Source of the DNA: Liolophura sinensis
Lineage: Eukaryota; Mollusca; Polyplacophora; Chitonida; Chitonidae
DNA: 64,000 bases
Assembly (NCBI RefSeq): GCF_032854445.1
Contig: NW_027018012.1
Coordinates: forward strand, 1 to 64,000
Direction: 5' to 3'
In this document: positions 25,349 through 37,973 of the stretch, piece after piece
How positions within the stretch are numbered: the first letter of the stretch is position 1
Layout: every line of letters starts with the position of its first letter
Program-made: the position numbers and the translations under genes
The notes under the pieces: generated by a model
What the model was told of the DNA's origin: nothing
Seen by the model: the letters and a program-made list of their open reading frames with translations, nothing else
Database searches by the model: none

Positions 25349-27544
25349 GTGATTATGACATAAATGATCATTCAATTGTCGCTACAGGGAAAAGTATTGG
25401 TCGGAGAGCAACGCGGTTTGCACCATTCGATTTGTCGTCACAAAATACGTCGGATTAGCCTCTTACCAGCAGCACTGGAACAGTTTTTCCACTTTTGCAT
25501 TTTTGCCTGGTCTTTTTGTTAATTGAAATCGGCTACACTGTACTCTGTACAATCGCGACTGGTCATTACTATATTCAACTTTTGACAATAAGTTATGTGC
25601 CCTTCGGTAGCCCAGAAGACCTGAAATCTTTGGGCTAAGCCCATTTAACTCACGCAGCAATTGCCTTACTTCTAAGTGCAAGACAATCTCAATGTCTTTA
25701 TCTACGTGTAGAAAAACCACACCATTTGTACATGAAAAACACAAGGTACTTGATACAGTCTGCTGTAAAAAGTACAACTAAACACTGACCCACATTTATA
25801 AGGTGCCAAAAGATGCGGAATTGGGCCAGGCATCGGCAGCTGTGATAAAATTGCAAATATCCCTGGTTTCCATGGAGTAAGAGCCGTTGTTGTGCATGTG
25901 ATTATGACATAAATGATCATTCAATTGTCGCTACAGCCAAAAGTATTGGTCGGAGAGCAACGCGGATTGCACCATTCGATTTTTCGTCACAAAATACGTC
26001 GGATTAGCCTCTTACCAGCAGCACTGGAACAGTTTTTCCACTTTTGCATTTTTGCCTGGTCTTTTTGTTAATTGAAATCGGCTACACTGTACTCTGTACA
26101 GTCGCGACTGGTCATTACTATATTCAACTTTTGACTATAAGTTATGTGCCCTTCGGTAGCCCAGAAGACGTCAAATCTTTGGGCCAAGCCCATTTAACTC
26201 ACCCAGCAATTGTCTTACTTCTAAGTGCAAGACAATCTCAATGTCTTTATCTACGTGTAGAAAAACCACACCATTTGTACGTGAAAAACACAAGGTACTT
26301 GATACAGTCTGCTGTAAAAAGTACAACTGAACACTGACCCACTTCAGTAAGGTGCCAAAAGATGCGGAATTAAGCCAGGTATCGGCAGCTGTTGAAAAAT
26401 TGCAAATTTCCCTGGTTTCCATGGAGTAAGAGCCGTTGCTGGGCACGTGATTATGACATAAATGATAATTCAATTGTCGCTACAGCCTAAAGTATTGGTC
26501 GGAGAGCAACGCGGTTTGCACCATTCGATTTCTCGTCACAAAATACGTCGGATTAGCCTCTTACCAGCAGCACTGGAACAGTTTTTCCACTTTTGCATTT
26601 TTGCCTGGTCTTTTTGTTAATTGAAAACGGCTACACTGTACTCTGTACAATCGCGACTGGTCATTACTATATTCAACTTTTGACTATAAGTTATGTGCCC
26701 TTCGGTAGCCCAGAAGACGTCAAATCTTTGGGCTAAGCCCATTTAACTCACCCAGCAATTGTCTTACTTCTAAGTGCAAGACAATCTCAATGTCTTTATC
26801 TACGTGTAGAAAAACCACACCATTTGTACGTGAAAAACACAAGGTACTTGATACAGTCTGCTGTAAAAAGTACAACTGAACACTGACTCACTTCAGTAAG
26901 GTGCCAAAAGATGCGGAATTGAGCCAGGCATCGGCAGCTGTTGAAAAATTTCAAATTTCCCTGGTTTCCATGGAGTAAGAGCCGTTGCTGGGCACGTGAT
27001 TATGATATAAATGATCATTCAATTGTCACTACAGCCAAAAGTATTGGTCGGAGAGCAACGCGGTTTGCACCATTCGATTTCTCGTCACAAAATACGTCGG
27101 ATTAGCCTCTTACCAGCAGCACTGGAACAGTTTTCTAACTTTTGCATTTTTGCCTGGTCTTTTTGTTAATTGAAATCGGCTACACTGTACTCTGTACAAT
27201 CGCGACTGGTCATTACTATATTCAACTTTTGACTATAAGTTATGTGCCCTTCGGTAGCCCAGAAGACGTCAAATCTTTGGGCTAAGCCCATTTAACTCAC
27301 CCAGCAATTGTCTTACTTCTAAGTCCAAGACAATCTCAATGTCTTTATCTACGTGTAGAAAAACCACACCATTTGTACGTGAAAAACACGAGGTACTTGA
27401 TACAGTCTGCTGTAAAAAGTACAACTAAACACTGACCCACATTTATAAGGTGTCAAAAGATGCGGAATTGGGCCAGGCATCGGCAGCTGTTAAAAAATTG
27501 CAAATATCCCTGGTTTCCATGGAGTAAGAGCCGTTGATGTGCAC
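25349..27544 (+). repeat. Four monomers, three paralogous to 18758-20404
   Basis: Units start at 25349, 25898, 26447 and 26996. The first three repeat the block at 18758. The last ends GTTGATGTGCAC, a spelling otherwise found at the ends of several 648-type units and of the 247-bp units. Confidence 0.85.
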
Positions 27545-28192
27545 GTGATTATGACATTAATGATCATTGAATTGTCGCTACAGCCAAACGTATTGGTCGG
27601 AGAGCAACGCGGATTGCACCATTCGATTTCTCGTCACAAAATACGTCGGATTAGCCTCTTACCAGCAGCACTGGAACAGTTTTTCCACTTTTGCATTTTT
27701 GCCTGGTCTTTTTGTTAATTGAAAACGGCTACACTGTACTCTGTACAATCGCGACTGGTCATTACTATATTCAACTTTTGACTATAAGTTATGTGCCCTT
27801 CGGTAGCCCAGAAGGCGTCAAATTTTTGGGCTAAGCCCATTTAACTCACCCAGCAATTGTCTTACTTCTAAGTTATTCAACTTTTGACTATAAGTTATGT
27901 GCCCTTCGGTAGCCCAGAAGACGTCAAATCTTTGGGCTAAGCCCATTTAACTCACCCAGCAATTGTCTTACTCCAAGACAATCTCAATGTCTTTATCTAC
28001 GTGTAGAAAAACCACACCATTTGTACGTGAAAAACACAAGGTACTTGATACAGTCTGCTGTAAAAAGTACAACTAAACACTGACCCACATTTATAAGGTG
28101 CCAAAAGATGCGGAATTGGGCCAGGTATCGGCAGCTGTTGAAAAATTGCCAATTTCCCTGGTTTCCATGGAGTAAGAGCCGTTGCTGGGCAC
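27545..28192 (+). repeat. 648-bp variant monomer, copy 1
   Basis: The unit reads m1-m329, then a second copy of m224-m322 starting at 27874 (TATTCAAC through CTTACT), then m330-m549 (CCAAGACAATC onward). It is a normal monomer with a 99-bp copy of its own m224-m322 inserted exactly between m329 and m330, leaving two 99-bp direct repeats separated by 7 bp (TCTAAGT). 549 + 99 = 648. A GGCGTC for GACGTC in the first repeat is private to this copy. Confidence 0.93.
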
Positions 28193-29831
28193 GTGATTAT
28201 GACATAAATGATCATTGAATTGTCGCTACAGGCAAAAGTATTGGTCGGAGAGCAACGCGGTTTGCACCATTCAATTTCTCGTCACAAAATACGTCGGATT
28301 AGCCTCTTACCAGCAGCACTGGAACAGTTTTCGCACTTTTGCATTTTTGCCTGGTCTTTTTGTTAATTGAAATCGGCTACACTGTACTCTGTACAATCGC
28401 GACTGGTCATTACTATATTCAACTTTTGACTATAAGTTATGTGCCCTTCGGTAGCCCAGAAGACCTGAAATCTTTGGGCTAAGCCCATTTAACTCACCCA
28501 GCAATTGCCTTACTTCTAAGTGCAAGACAATCTCAATGTCTTTATCTACGTGTAGAAAAACCACACCATTTGTACGTGAGAAACACAAGGTTCTTGATAC
28601 AGTCTGCTGTAAAAAGTACAACTGAACACTGACCCACTTCAGTAAGGTGCCAAAAGATGCGGAATTGAGCCAGGCATCGGCAGCTGTTGAAAAATTGCAA
28701 ATTTCCCTGGTTTCCATGGAGTAAGAGCCGTTGCTGGGCACGTGATTATGACATAAATGATCATTCAATTGTCACTACAGCCAAAAGTATTGGTCGGAGA
28801 GCAACGCGGTTTGCACCATTCGATTTCTCGTCACAAAATACGTCGGATTAGCCTCTTACCAGCAGCACTGGAACAGTTTTCGCACTTTTGCCTGGTCTTT
28901 TTGTTAATTGAAATCGGCTACACTGTACTCTGTACAATCGCGACTGGTCATTACTATATTCAACTTTTGACTATAAGTTATGTGCCCTTCGGTAGCCCAG
29001 AAGACGTCAAATCTTTGGGCTAAGCCCATTTAACTCACCCAGCAATTGTCTTACTTCTAAGTGCAAGACAATCTCAATGTCTTTATCTACGTGTAGAAAA
29101 ACCACACCATTTGTACGTGAGAAACACAAGGTACTTGATACAGTCTGCTGTAAAAAGTACAACTGAACACTGACCCACTTCAGTAAGGTGCCAAAAGATG
29201 CGGAATTGAGCCAGGCATCGGCAGCTGTTGAAAAATTGCAAATTTCCCTGGTTTCCATGGAGTAAGAGCCGTTGCTGGGCACGTGATTATGATATAAATG
29301 ATCATTCAATTGTCACTCCAGCCAAACGTATTGGTCGGAGAGCAACGCGGTTTGCACCATTCGATTTCTCGTCACAAAATACGTCGGATTAGCCTCTTAC
29401 CAGCAGCACTGGAACAGTTTTCGCACTTTTGCATTTTTGCCTGGTCTTTTTGTTAATTGAAATCGGCTACACTGTACTCTGTACAATCGCGACTGGTCAT
29501 TACTATATTCAACTTTTGACTATAAGTTATGTGCCCTTCGGTAGCCCAGAAGACGTCAAATCTTTGGGCTAAGCCCATTTAACTCACCCAGCAATTGTCT
29601 TACTTCTAAGTTCAAGACAATCTCAATGTCTTTATCTACGTGTAGAAAAACCACACCATTTGTACGTGAAAAACACAAGGTACTTGATACAGTCTGCTGT
29701 AAAAAGTACAACTGAACACTGACCCACTTCAGTAAGGTGCCAAAAGATGCGGAATTGAGCCAGGCATCGGCAGCTGTTGAAAAATTGCAAATTTCCCTGG
29801 TTTCCATGGAGTAAGAGCCGTTGCTGGGCAC
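28193..29831 (+). repeat. Three monomers after the 648-bp unit, one with an 8-bp deletion
   Basis: Units start at 28193, 28742 and 29283. The unit at 28193 has CGTGAGAAACACAAGGTTC, the mark of most monomers that follow a 648-type unit. The unit at 28742 is 541 bp: CACTTTTGCCTGG replaces the usual longer form. The 8-bp loss lies between two TTTTGC repeats, as expected of replication slippage. GTTTTCGCAC in place of GTTTTTCCAC becomes common from here to about 50 kb. Confidence 0.88.
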
Positions 29832-30480
29832 GTGATTATGATATAAATGATCATTCAATTGTCACTACAGCCAAAAGTATTGGTCGGAGAGCAACGCGGT
29901 TTGCACCATTCGATTTCTCGTCACAAAATACGTCGGATTAGCCTCTTACCAGCAGCACTGGAACAGTTTTCGCACTTTTGCATTTTTGCCTGGTCTTTTT
30001 GTTAATTGAAATCGGCTACACTGTACTCTGTACAATCGCGACTGGTCATTACTATATTCAACTTTTGACTATAAGTTATGTGCCCTTCGGTAGCCCAGAA
30101 GACGTCAAATCTTTGGGCTAAGCCCATTTAACTCACCCAGCAATTGTCTTACTTCTAAGTTATTCAACTTTTGACTATAAGTTATGTGCCCTTCGGTAGC
30201 CCAGAAGACGTCAAATCTTTGGGCTAAGCCCATTTAACTCACCCAGCAATTGTCTTACTCCAAGACAATCTCACTGTCTTTATCTACGTGTAGAAAAAAC
30301 CACACCATTTGTACGTGAAAAACACAAGGTACTTGATACAGTCTGCTGTAAAAAGTACAACTAATTACTGACCCACATTTATAAGGTGCCAAAAGATGTG
30401 GAATTGGGCCAGGTATCGGCAGCTGTTGAAAAATTGCCAATTTCCCTGGTTTCCATGGAGTAAGAGCCGTTGATGTGCAC
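29832..30480 (+). repeat. 648-type variant monomer, copy 2 (649 bp)
   Basis: Same insertion of m224-m322 between m329 and m330, the second repeat beginning at about 30161. One extra A in GAAAAAACC makes it 649 bp. It ends GTTGATGTGCAC and has CTAATTACTGACC, both recurring in later 648-type units. Confidence 0.92.
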
Positions 30481-31029
30481 GTGATTATGACATAAATGAT
30501 CATTCAATTGTTGCTACAGGCAAAAGTATTGGTCGGAGAGCAACGCGGTTTGCACCATTCGATTTCTCGTCACAAAATACGTCGGATTAGCCTCTTACCA
30601 GCAGCACTGGAACAGTTTTCGCACTTTTGCATTTTTGCCTGGTCTTTTTGTTAATTGAAATCGGCTACACTGTACTCTGTACAATCGCGACTGGTCATTA
30701 CTATATTCAACTTTTGACTATAAGTTATGTGCCCTTCGGTAGCCCAGAAGACGTCAAATCTTTGGGCTAAGCCCATTTAACTCACCCATCAATTGCCTTA
30801 CTTCTAAGTGCAAGGCAATCTCAATGTCTTTATCTACGTGTAGAAAAACCACACCATTTGTACGTGAGAAACACAAGGTTCTTGATACAGTCTGCTGTAA
30901 AAAGTACAACTGAACACTGACCCACTTCAGTAAGGTGCCAAAAGATGCGGAATTGAGCCAGGCATCGGCAGCTGTTGAAAAATTGCAAATTTCCCTGGTT
31001 TCCATGGAGTAAGAGCCGTTGCTGGGCAC
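30481..31029 (+). repeat. Post-648 monomer
   Basis: A 549-bp monomer with TTGTTGCTACAGGC and GAGAAACACAAGGTTC, matching 28193, 37974, 41519, 44260, 49950 and 58287. This type almost always follows a 648-type unit or its deleted derivatives. Confidence 0.88.
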
Positions 31030-34000
31030 GTGATTATGACATCAATGATCATTCAATTTTCACTACAGCCAAAAGTATTAGTCGGAGAGCAAGGCGGTTT
31101 GCACCATTCGATTTCTCGTCACAAAATACGTCGGATTAGCCTCTTACCAGCAGCAGTTGAACAGTTTTTCCACTTTTGCATTTTTGCCTGGTCTTTTTGT
31201 TAATTGAAATCGGCTACACTGTACTCTGTACAAACGCGACTGGTCATTACTATATTCAACTTTTGACTATAAGTTATGTGCCCTTCGGTAGCCCAGAAGA
31301 CCTGAAATCTTTGGGCCAAGCCATTTAACTCACCCAGCAATTGTCTTACTTCTAAGTCCAAGACAATCTCAATGTCTTTATCTACGTGTAGAAAAACCAC
31401 ACCATTTGTACGTGAAAAACACAAGGTACTTGATACAGTCTGCTGTAAAAAGTACAACTGACCACAGACCCACATGAATAAGGTGCCAAAAGATGCGGAA
31501 TTGAGCCAGGCATCGGCAGCTGTTGAAAAATTGCAAATTTCCCTGGTTTCCATGGAGTAAGAGCCGTTGCTGTGCACGTGATTATGACATAAATGATCAT
31601 TCAATTGTCGCTACAGCCAAAAGTATTGGTCGGAGAGCAACGCGGATTGCACCATTCGATTTGTCGTCACAAAATACGTCGGATTAGCCTCTTACCAGCA
31701 CCACTGGAACAGTTTTTCCACTTTTGCATTTTTGCCTGGTCTTTTTGTTAATTGAAATCGGCTACACTGTACTCTGTACAATCGCGACTGGTCATTACTA
31801 TATTCAACTTTTGACTATAAGTTATGTGCCCTTCGGTAGCCCAGAAGACGTCAAATCTTTGGGCCAAGCCCATTTAACTCACCCAGCAATTGTCTTACTT
31901 CTAAGTGCAAGACAATCTCAATGTCTTTATCTACGTGTAGAAAAACCACACCATTTGTACGTGAAAAACACAAGGTACTTGATACAGTCTGCTGTAAAAA
32001 GTACAACTAAACACTGACCCACATTTATAAGATGCCAAAAGATGCGGAATTGAGCCAGGCATCGGCAGCTGTTATAAAATTGCAAATATCCCTGGTTTCC
32101 ATGGAGTAAGAGCCGTTGCTGTGCACGTGATTATGACATAAATGATCATTCAATCGTCGCTACAGCCAAACGTATTGGTCGGAGAGCAACGCGGATTGCA
32201 CCATTCGATTTGTCGTCACAAAATACGTCGGATTAGCCTCTTACCAGCAGCACTGGAACAGTTTTTCCACTTTTGCATTTTTGCCTGGTCTTTTTGTTAA
32301 TTGAAATCGGCTACACTGTACTCTGTACAGTCGCGACTGGTCATTACTATATTCAACTTTTGACTATAAGTTATGTGCCCTTCGGTAGCCCAGGAGACGT
32401 CAAATCTTTGGGCCAAGCCCATTTAACTCACCCAGCCATTGTCTTACTTCTAAGTGCAAGACAATCTCAATGTCTTTATCTACGTGTAGAAAAACCACAC
32501 CATTTGTACGTGAAAAACACAAGGTACTTGATACAGTCTGCTGTAAAAAGCACAACTGACCACAGACCCACATTTATAAGGTGCCAAATGATGCGGAATT
32601 GGGCTAGGCATCGGCAGCTGTTGAAAAAATTGCAAATTTCCCTGGTTTCCATGGAGTAAGAGCCGTTGCTGTGCACGTGATTATGACATAAATGATCATT
32701 CAATTGTCACTACAGCCAAAAGTATTGGTCGGAGAGCAACGCGGTTTGCACCATTCGATTTGTCGTCACAAAATACGTCGGATTAACATCTTACCAGCAG
32801 CACTGGAACAATTTTTCCAATTTTGCGTTTTTGCCTGGTCTTTTTGTTAATTGAAATCGGCTACACTGTACTCTGTACAATCGCGACTGGTCATTACTAT
32901 ATTCAACTTTTGACTATAAGTTATGTGCCCTTCGGTAGCCCAGAAGACGTCAAATCTTTGGGCCAAGCCCATTTAACTCACCCAGCAATTGCCTTACTTC
33001 TAAGTGCAAGACAATCTCAATGTCTTTATCTACGTGTAGAAAAACCACACCATTTGTACGTGAAAAACACAAGGTACTTGATACAGTCTGCTGTAAAAAG
33101 TACAACTGAACACTGACTCACTTCAGTAAGGTGCCAAAAGATGCGGAATTGAGCCAGGCATCGGCAGCTGTTGAAAAATTGCAAATTTCCCTGGTTTCCA
33201 TGGAGTAAGAGCCGTTGCTGGGCACGTGATTATGACATCAATGATCATTCAATTTTCACTACAGCCAAAAGTATTAGTCGGAGAGCAAGGCGGGTTTTGC
33301 ACCATTCGATTTCTCGTCACAAAATACGTCGGATTAGCCTCTTACCAGCAGCACTTGAACAGTTTTTCCACTTTTGCATTTTTGCCTGGTCTTTTTGTTA
33401 TTTGAAATCGGCTACACTGTACTCTGTACAAACGCGACTGGTCATTACTATATTCAACTTTTGACTATAAGTTATGTGCCCTTCGGTAGCCCAGAAGACC
33501 TGAAATCTTTGGGCCAAGCCCATTTAACTCACCCAGCAATTGTCTTACTTCTAAGTCCAAGACAATCTCAATGTCTTTATCTACGTGTAGAAAAACCACA
33601 CCATTTGTACGTGAAAAACACAAGGTACTTGGTACAGTCTGCTGTAAAAAGTACAACTGACCACAGACCCACATGAATAAGGTGCCAAAAGATGCGGAAT
33701 TGAGCCAGGCATCGGCAGCTGTTGAAAAAATTGCAAATTTCCCTGGTTTCCATGGAGTAAGAGCCGTTGCTGTGCACGTGATTATGACATAAATGATCAT
33801 TCAATTGTCGCTACAGCCAAAAGTATTGGTCGGAGAGCAACGCGGATTGCACCATTCGATTTGTCGTCACAAAATACGTCGGATTAGCCTCTTACCAGCA
33901 GCACTGGAACAGTTTTTCCACTTTTGCATTTTTGCCTGGTCTTTTTGTTAATTGAAATCGGCTACACTGTACTCTGTACAATCGCGACTGGTCATTACTA

Positions 34001-34328
34001 TATTCAACTTTTGACTATAAGTTATGTGCCCTTCGGTAGCCCAGAAGACGTCAAATCTTTGGGCCAAGCCCATTTAAACTCACCCCAGCAATTGCCTTAC
34101 TTCTAAGTGCAAGACAATCTCAATGTCTTTATCTACGTGTAGAAAAACCACACCATTTCTACGTGAAAAACACAAGGTACTTGATACAGTCTGCTGTAAA
34201 AAGTACAACTAAACACTGACCCACATTTATAAGATGCCAAAAGATGCGGAATTGAGCCAGGCATCGGCAGCTGTTAAAAAATTGCAAATATTCCTGGTTT
34301 CCATGGAGTAAGAGCCGTTGCTGGGCAC
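31030..34328 (+). repeat. Tetrameric HOR-C, second block, order C-D-A-B-C-D
   Basis: Units start at 31030 (C), 31578 (D), 32127 (A), 32677 (B), 33226 (C) and 33778 (D). The first three match 23701-25348 closely, including CCCAGCCATTG and AAAAAGCACAAC in A. The B, C and D units match 23152-24798. The last two units have several one-base indels (GGCGGGTTTTGC near 33293, CATTTAAACTCACCCC near 34074). Confidence 0.85.
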
Positions 34329-35978
34329 GTGATTATGACATAAATGATCATTCAATTGTTGCTACAGCCAAAAGTATGGTCGGAGAGCAACGCGGATTGC
34401 AACCATTCGATTTTTCGTTACAAAATAGTCGGATTAGCCTCTTACCAGCAGCACTGGAACAGTTTTCGCACTTTTGCATTTTTGCCTGGTCTTTTTGTTA
34501 ATTGAAATCGGCTTACACTGTACTCTGTACAATCGCGGCTGGTCATTACTATATTCAACTTTTGACTATAAGTTATGTGCCCTTCGGTAGCCCAGAAGAC
34601 GTCAAATCTTTCGGCTAAGCCCATTTAACTCACCCAGCAATTGTCTTACTTCTAAGTGCAAGACAATCTCAATGTCTTTATCTACGTGTAGAAAAACCAC
34701 ACCATTTGTACGTGAAAAACACAAGGTACTTGATACAGTCTGCTGTAAAAAGTACAACTGAACACTGACTCACTTCAGTATAGTGCCAAAAGATGCGGAA
34801 TTGAGCCAGGCATCGGCAGCTGTTGAAAAATTTCAAATTTTCCCTGGTTTCCATGGAGTAAGAGCCGTTACTGGGCACGTGATTATGATATAAAATGATC
34901 ATTCAATTGTCACTACAGCCAAAAGTATTGGTCGGAGAGCAACGCGGTTTGCACCATTCGATTTCTCGTCACAAAATACGTCGGATTAGACTCTTACCAG
35001 CAGCACTGGAACAGTTTTCGCACTTTTGCATTTTTGCCTGGTCTTTTTGTTAATTGAAATCGGCTACACTGTACTCTGTACAATCGCGACTGGTCATTAC
35101 TATATTCAACTTTTGACTATAAGTTATGTGCCCTTCGGTAGCCCAGAAGACGTCAAATCTTTGGGCTAAGCCCATTTAACTCACCCAGCAATTGTCTTAC
35201 TTCTAAGTCCAAGACAATCTCAATGTCTTTATCTACGTGTAGAAAAACCACACCATTTGTACGTGAAAAACACAAGGTACTTGATACAGTCTGCTGTAAA
35301 AAGTACAACTGAACACTGACCAACTTCATTAAGGTGCCAAAAGATGTGGAATTGAGCCAGGCATCGGCAGCTGTTGAAAAATTGCAAATTTCCCTGGTTT
35401 CCATGGAGTAAGAGCCGTTGCTGTGCACGTGATTATGACATTAATGATCATTGAATTGTCGCTACAGCCAAACGTATTGGTCGGAGAGCAACGCGGATTG
35501 CACCATTGATTTCTCGTCACAAATACGTCGGATTAGCCTCTTACCAGCAGCACTGGAACAGTTTTTCCACTTTTGCATTTTTGCCTGGTCTTTTTGTTAA
35601 TTGAAATCGGCTACACTGTACTCTGTACAATCGCGACTGGTCATTACTATATTCAACTTTTGACTATAAGTTATGTGCCCTTCGGTAGCCCAGAAGACCT
35701 GAAATCTTTGGGCTAAGCCCATTTAACTCACCCAGCAATTGCCTTACTTCTAAGTGCAAGACAATCTCAATGTCTTTATCTACGTGTAGAAAAAACCACA
35801 CCATTTGTACATGAAAAACACAAGGTACTTGATACAGTCTGCTGTAAAAAGTACAACTGAACACTGACTCACTTCAGTAAGGTGCCAAAAGATGCGGAAT
35901 TGAGGCCAGGCATCGGCAGCTGTTGAAAAATTGCAAATTTTCCCTGGTTTCCATGGAGTAAGAGCCGTTGCCGGGCAC
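34329..35978 (+). repeat. Three monomers with scattered one-base indels
   Basis: Units start at 34329, 34879 and 35429. Indels include GTATGGTCGG, AAAATAGTCGG, GGCTTACACTG, ATTTTCCCTGG, ATAAAATGATC, CACCATTGATTTC and TGAGGCCAGG. None is shared by related monomers, so some may be consensus errors. Confidence 0.83.
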
Positions 35979-36628
35979 GTGGGTTATGATATAAATGATC
36001 ATTCAATTGTCGCTACAGCCAAACGTATTGGTCGGAGAGCAACGCGGATTGCACCATTCGATTTCTCGTCACAAAATACGTCGGATTAGCCTCTTACCAG
36101 CAGCACTGGAACAGTTTTTCCACTTTTTGCATTTTTGCCTGGTCTTTTTGTTAATTGAAATCGGCTACACTGTACTCTGTACAATCGCGACTGGTCATTA
36201 CTATATTCAACTTTTGACTATAAGTTATGTGCCCTTCGGTAGCCCAGAAGACCTGAAATCTTTGGGCTAAGCCCATTTAACTCACCCAGCAATTGTCTTA
36301 CTTCTAAGTTATTCAACTTTTGACTATAAGTTATGTGCCCTTCGGTAGCCCAGAAGACGTCAAATCTTTGGGCTAAGCCCATTTAACTCACCCAGCAATT
36401 GTCTTACTCCAAGACAATCTCAATGTCTTTATCTACGTGTAGAAAAACCACACCATTTGTACGTGAAAAACACAAGGTACTTGATACAGTCTGCTGTAAA
36501 AAGTACAACTAATCACTGACCCACATTTATAAGGTGCCAAAAGATGCGGAATTGGGCCAGGTATCGGCAGCTGTTGAAAAATTGCCAATTTCCCTGGTTT
36601 CCATGGAGTAAGAGCCGTTGATGTGCAC
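35979..36628 (+). repeat. 648-type variant monomer, copy 3 (650 bp)
   Basis: Second repeat of m224-m322 starting at about 36309, followed by CTTACTCCAAGAC. It opens with GTGGGTTATG in place of GTGATTATG and has CACTTTTTGC, giving two extra bases. It ends GTTGATGTGCAC. Confidence 0.92.
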
Positions 36629-37726
36629 GTGATTATGACATAAATGATCATTCAATTGTTGCTACAGGCAAAAGTATTGGTCGGAGAGCAACGCGGTTTG
36701 CACCATTCGATTTCTCGTCACAAAATACGTCGGATTAGCCTCTTACCAGCAGCACTGGAACAGTTTTCGCACTTTTGCATTTTTGCCTGGTCTTTTTGTT
36801 AATTGAAATCGGCTACACTGTACTCTGTACAATCGCGACTGGTCATTACTATATTCAACTTTTGACTATAAGTTATGTGCCCTTCGGTAGCCCAGAAGAC
36901 GTCAAATCTTTGGGCTAAGCCCATTTAACTCACCCAGCAATTGCCTTACTTCTAAGTGCAAGGCAATCTCAATGTCTTTATCTACGTGTAGAAAAACCAC
37001 ACCATTTGTACGTGAGAAACACAAGGTACTTGATACGTCTGCTGTAAAAAGTACAACTGAACACTGACCCACTTCAGTAAGGTGCCCAAAAGATGCGGAA
37101 TTGAGCCAGGCATCGGCAGCTGTTGAAAAATTGCAAATTTCCCTGGTTTCCATGGAGTAAGAGCCGTTGCTGGGCACGTGATTATGACATAAATGATTAT
37201 TCAATTGTCGCTACAGCCAAAAGTATTGGTCGGAGAGCAACGCGGTTTGCACCATTCGATTTCTCGTCACAAAATACGTCGGATTAGCCTATTACCAGCA
37301 GCACTGGAACAGTTTTTCCACTTTTGCATTTTTGCCTGGTCTTTTTGTTAATTGAAATCGGCTACACTGTACTCTGTACAATCGCGACTGGTCATTACTA
37401 TATTCAACTTTTGACTATAAGTTATGTGCCCTTCGGTAGCCCAGAAGACCTGAAATCTTTGGGCCAAGCCCATTTAACTCACCCAGCAATTGCCTTACTT
37501 CTAAGTGCAAGACAATTTCAATGTCTTTATCTACGTATAGAAAAACCACACCATTTGTACATGAAAAACACAAGGTACTTGATACAGTCTGCTGTAAAAA
37601 GTACAACTGAACACTGACTCACTTCAGTAAGGTGCCAAAAGATGCGGAATTGGGCCAGGTATCGGCAGCTGTTAAAAAATTGCAAATATCCCTGGTTTCC
37701 ATGGAGTAAGAGCCGTTGCTGGGCAC
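36629..37726 (+). repeat. Two monomers leading into HOR-D
   Basis: Units start at 36629 (post-648 type, with TTGTTGCTACAGGC) and 37178 (with CAATTTCAATG and TACGTATAG). Both are 549 bp. Confidence 0.86.
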
Positions 37727-37973
37727 GTGATTATGACATCAATATTCATTGATTTGTCGCTACAGCCAAAAGTATTGGTCGGAGAGCAACGCGGTTTGCA
37801 CCATTCGATTTCTCGTCACAAAATACGTCGGATTAGCCTCTTACCAGCAGCACTGGAACAGTTTTTCCACTTTTGCATTTTTGCCTGGTCTTTTTGTTAA
37901 TTGAAATCGGCTACACTGTACTCTGTACAATCGCGACTGGTCATTACTATATTCAACTTTTGACTATGTGCAC
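37727..37973 (+). repeat. 247-bp truncated monomer, copy 1
   Basis: The unit runs m1-m241 (TTTTGACTAT) and jumps to m544-m549 (GTGCAC), removing m242-m543, 302 bp. The donor end reads GTTGATGTGCAC in related units, so AT is present at both breakpoints (2-bp microhomology). The next monomer is of the post-648 type, so this truncated unit occupies the slot that a 648-type or 542-bp unit fills elsewhere. Confidence 0.92.

Noticed and set aside
27874-27979. Simple 106-bp tandem duplication in the 648-bp unit
   Set aside because: The second copy stops at m322 and TCTAAGT is not repeated, so a 99-bp insertion between m329 and m330 fits better than a 106-bp tandem duplication plus an unrelated 7-bp deletion ending at the same place.
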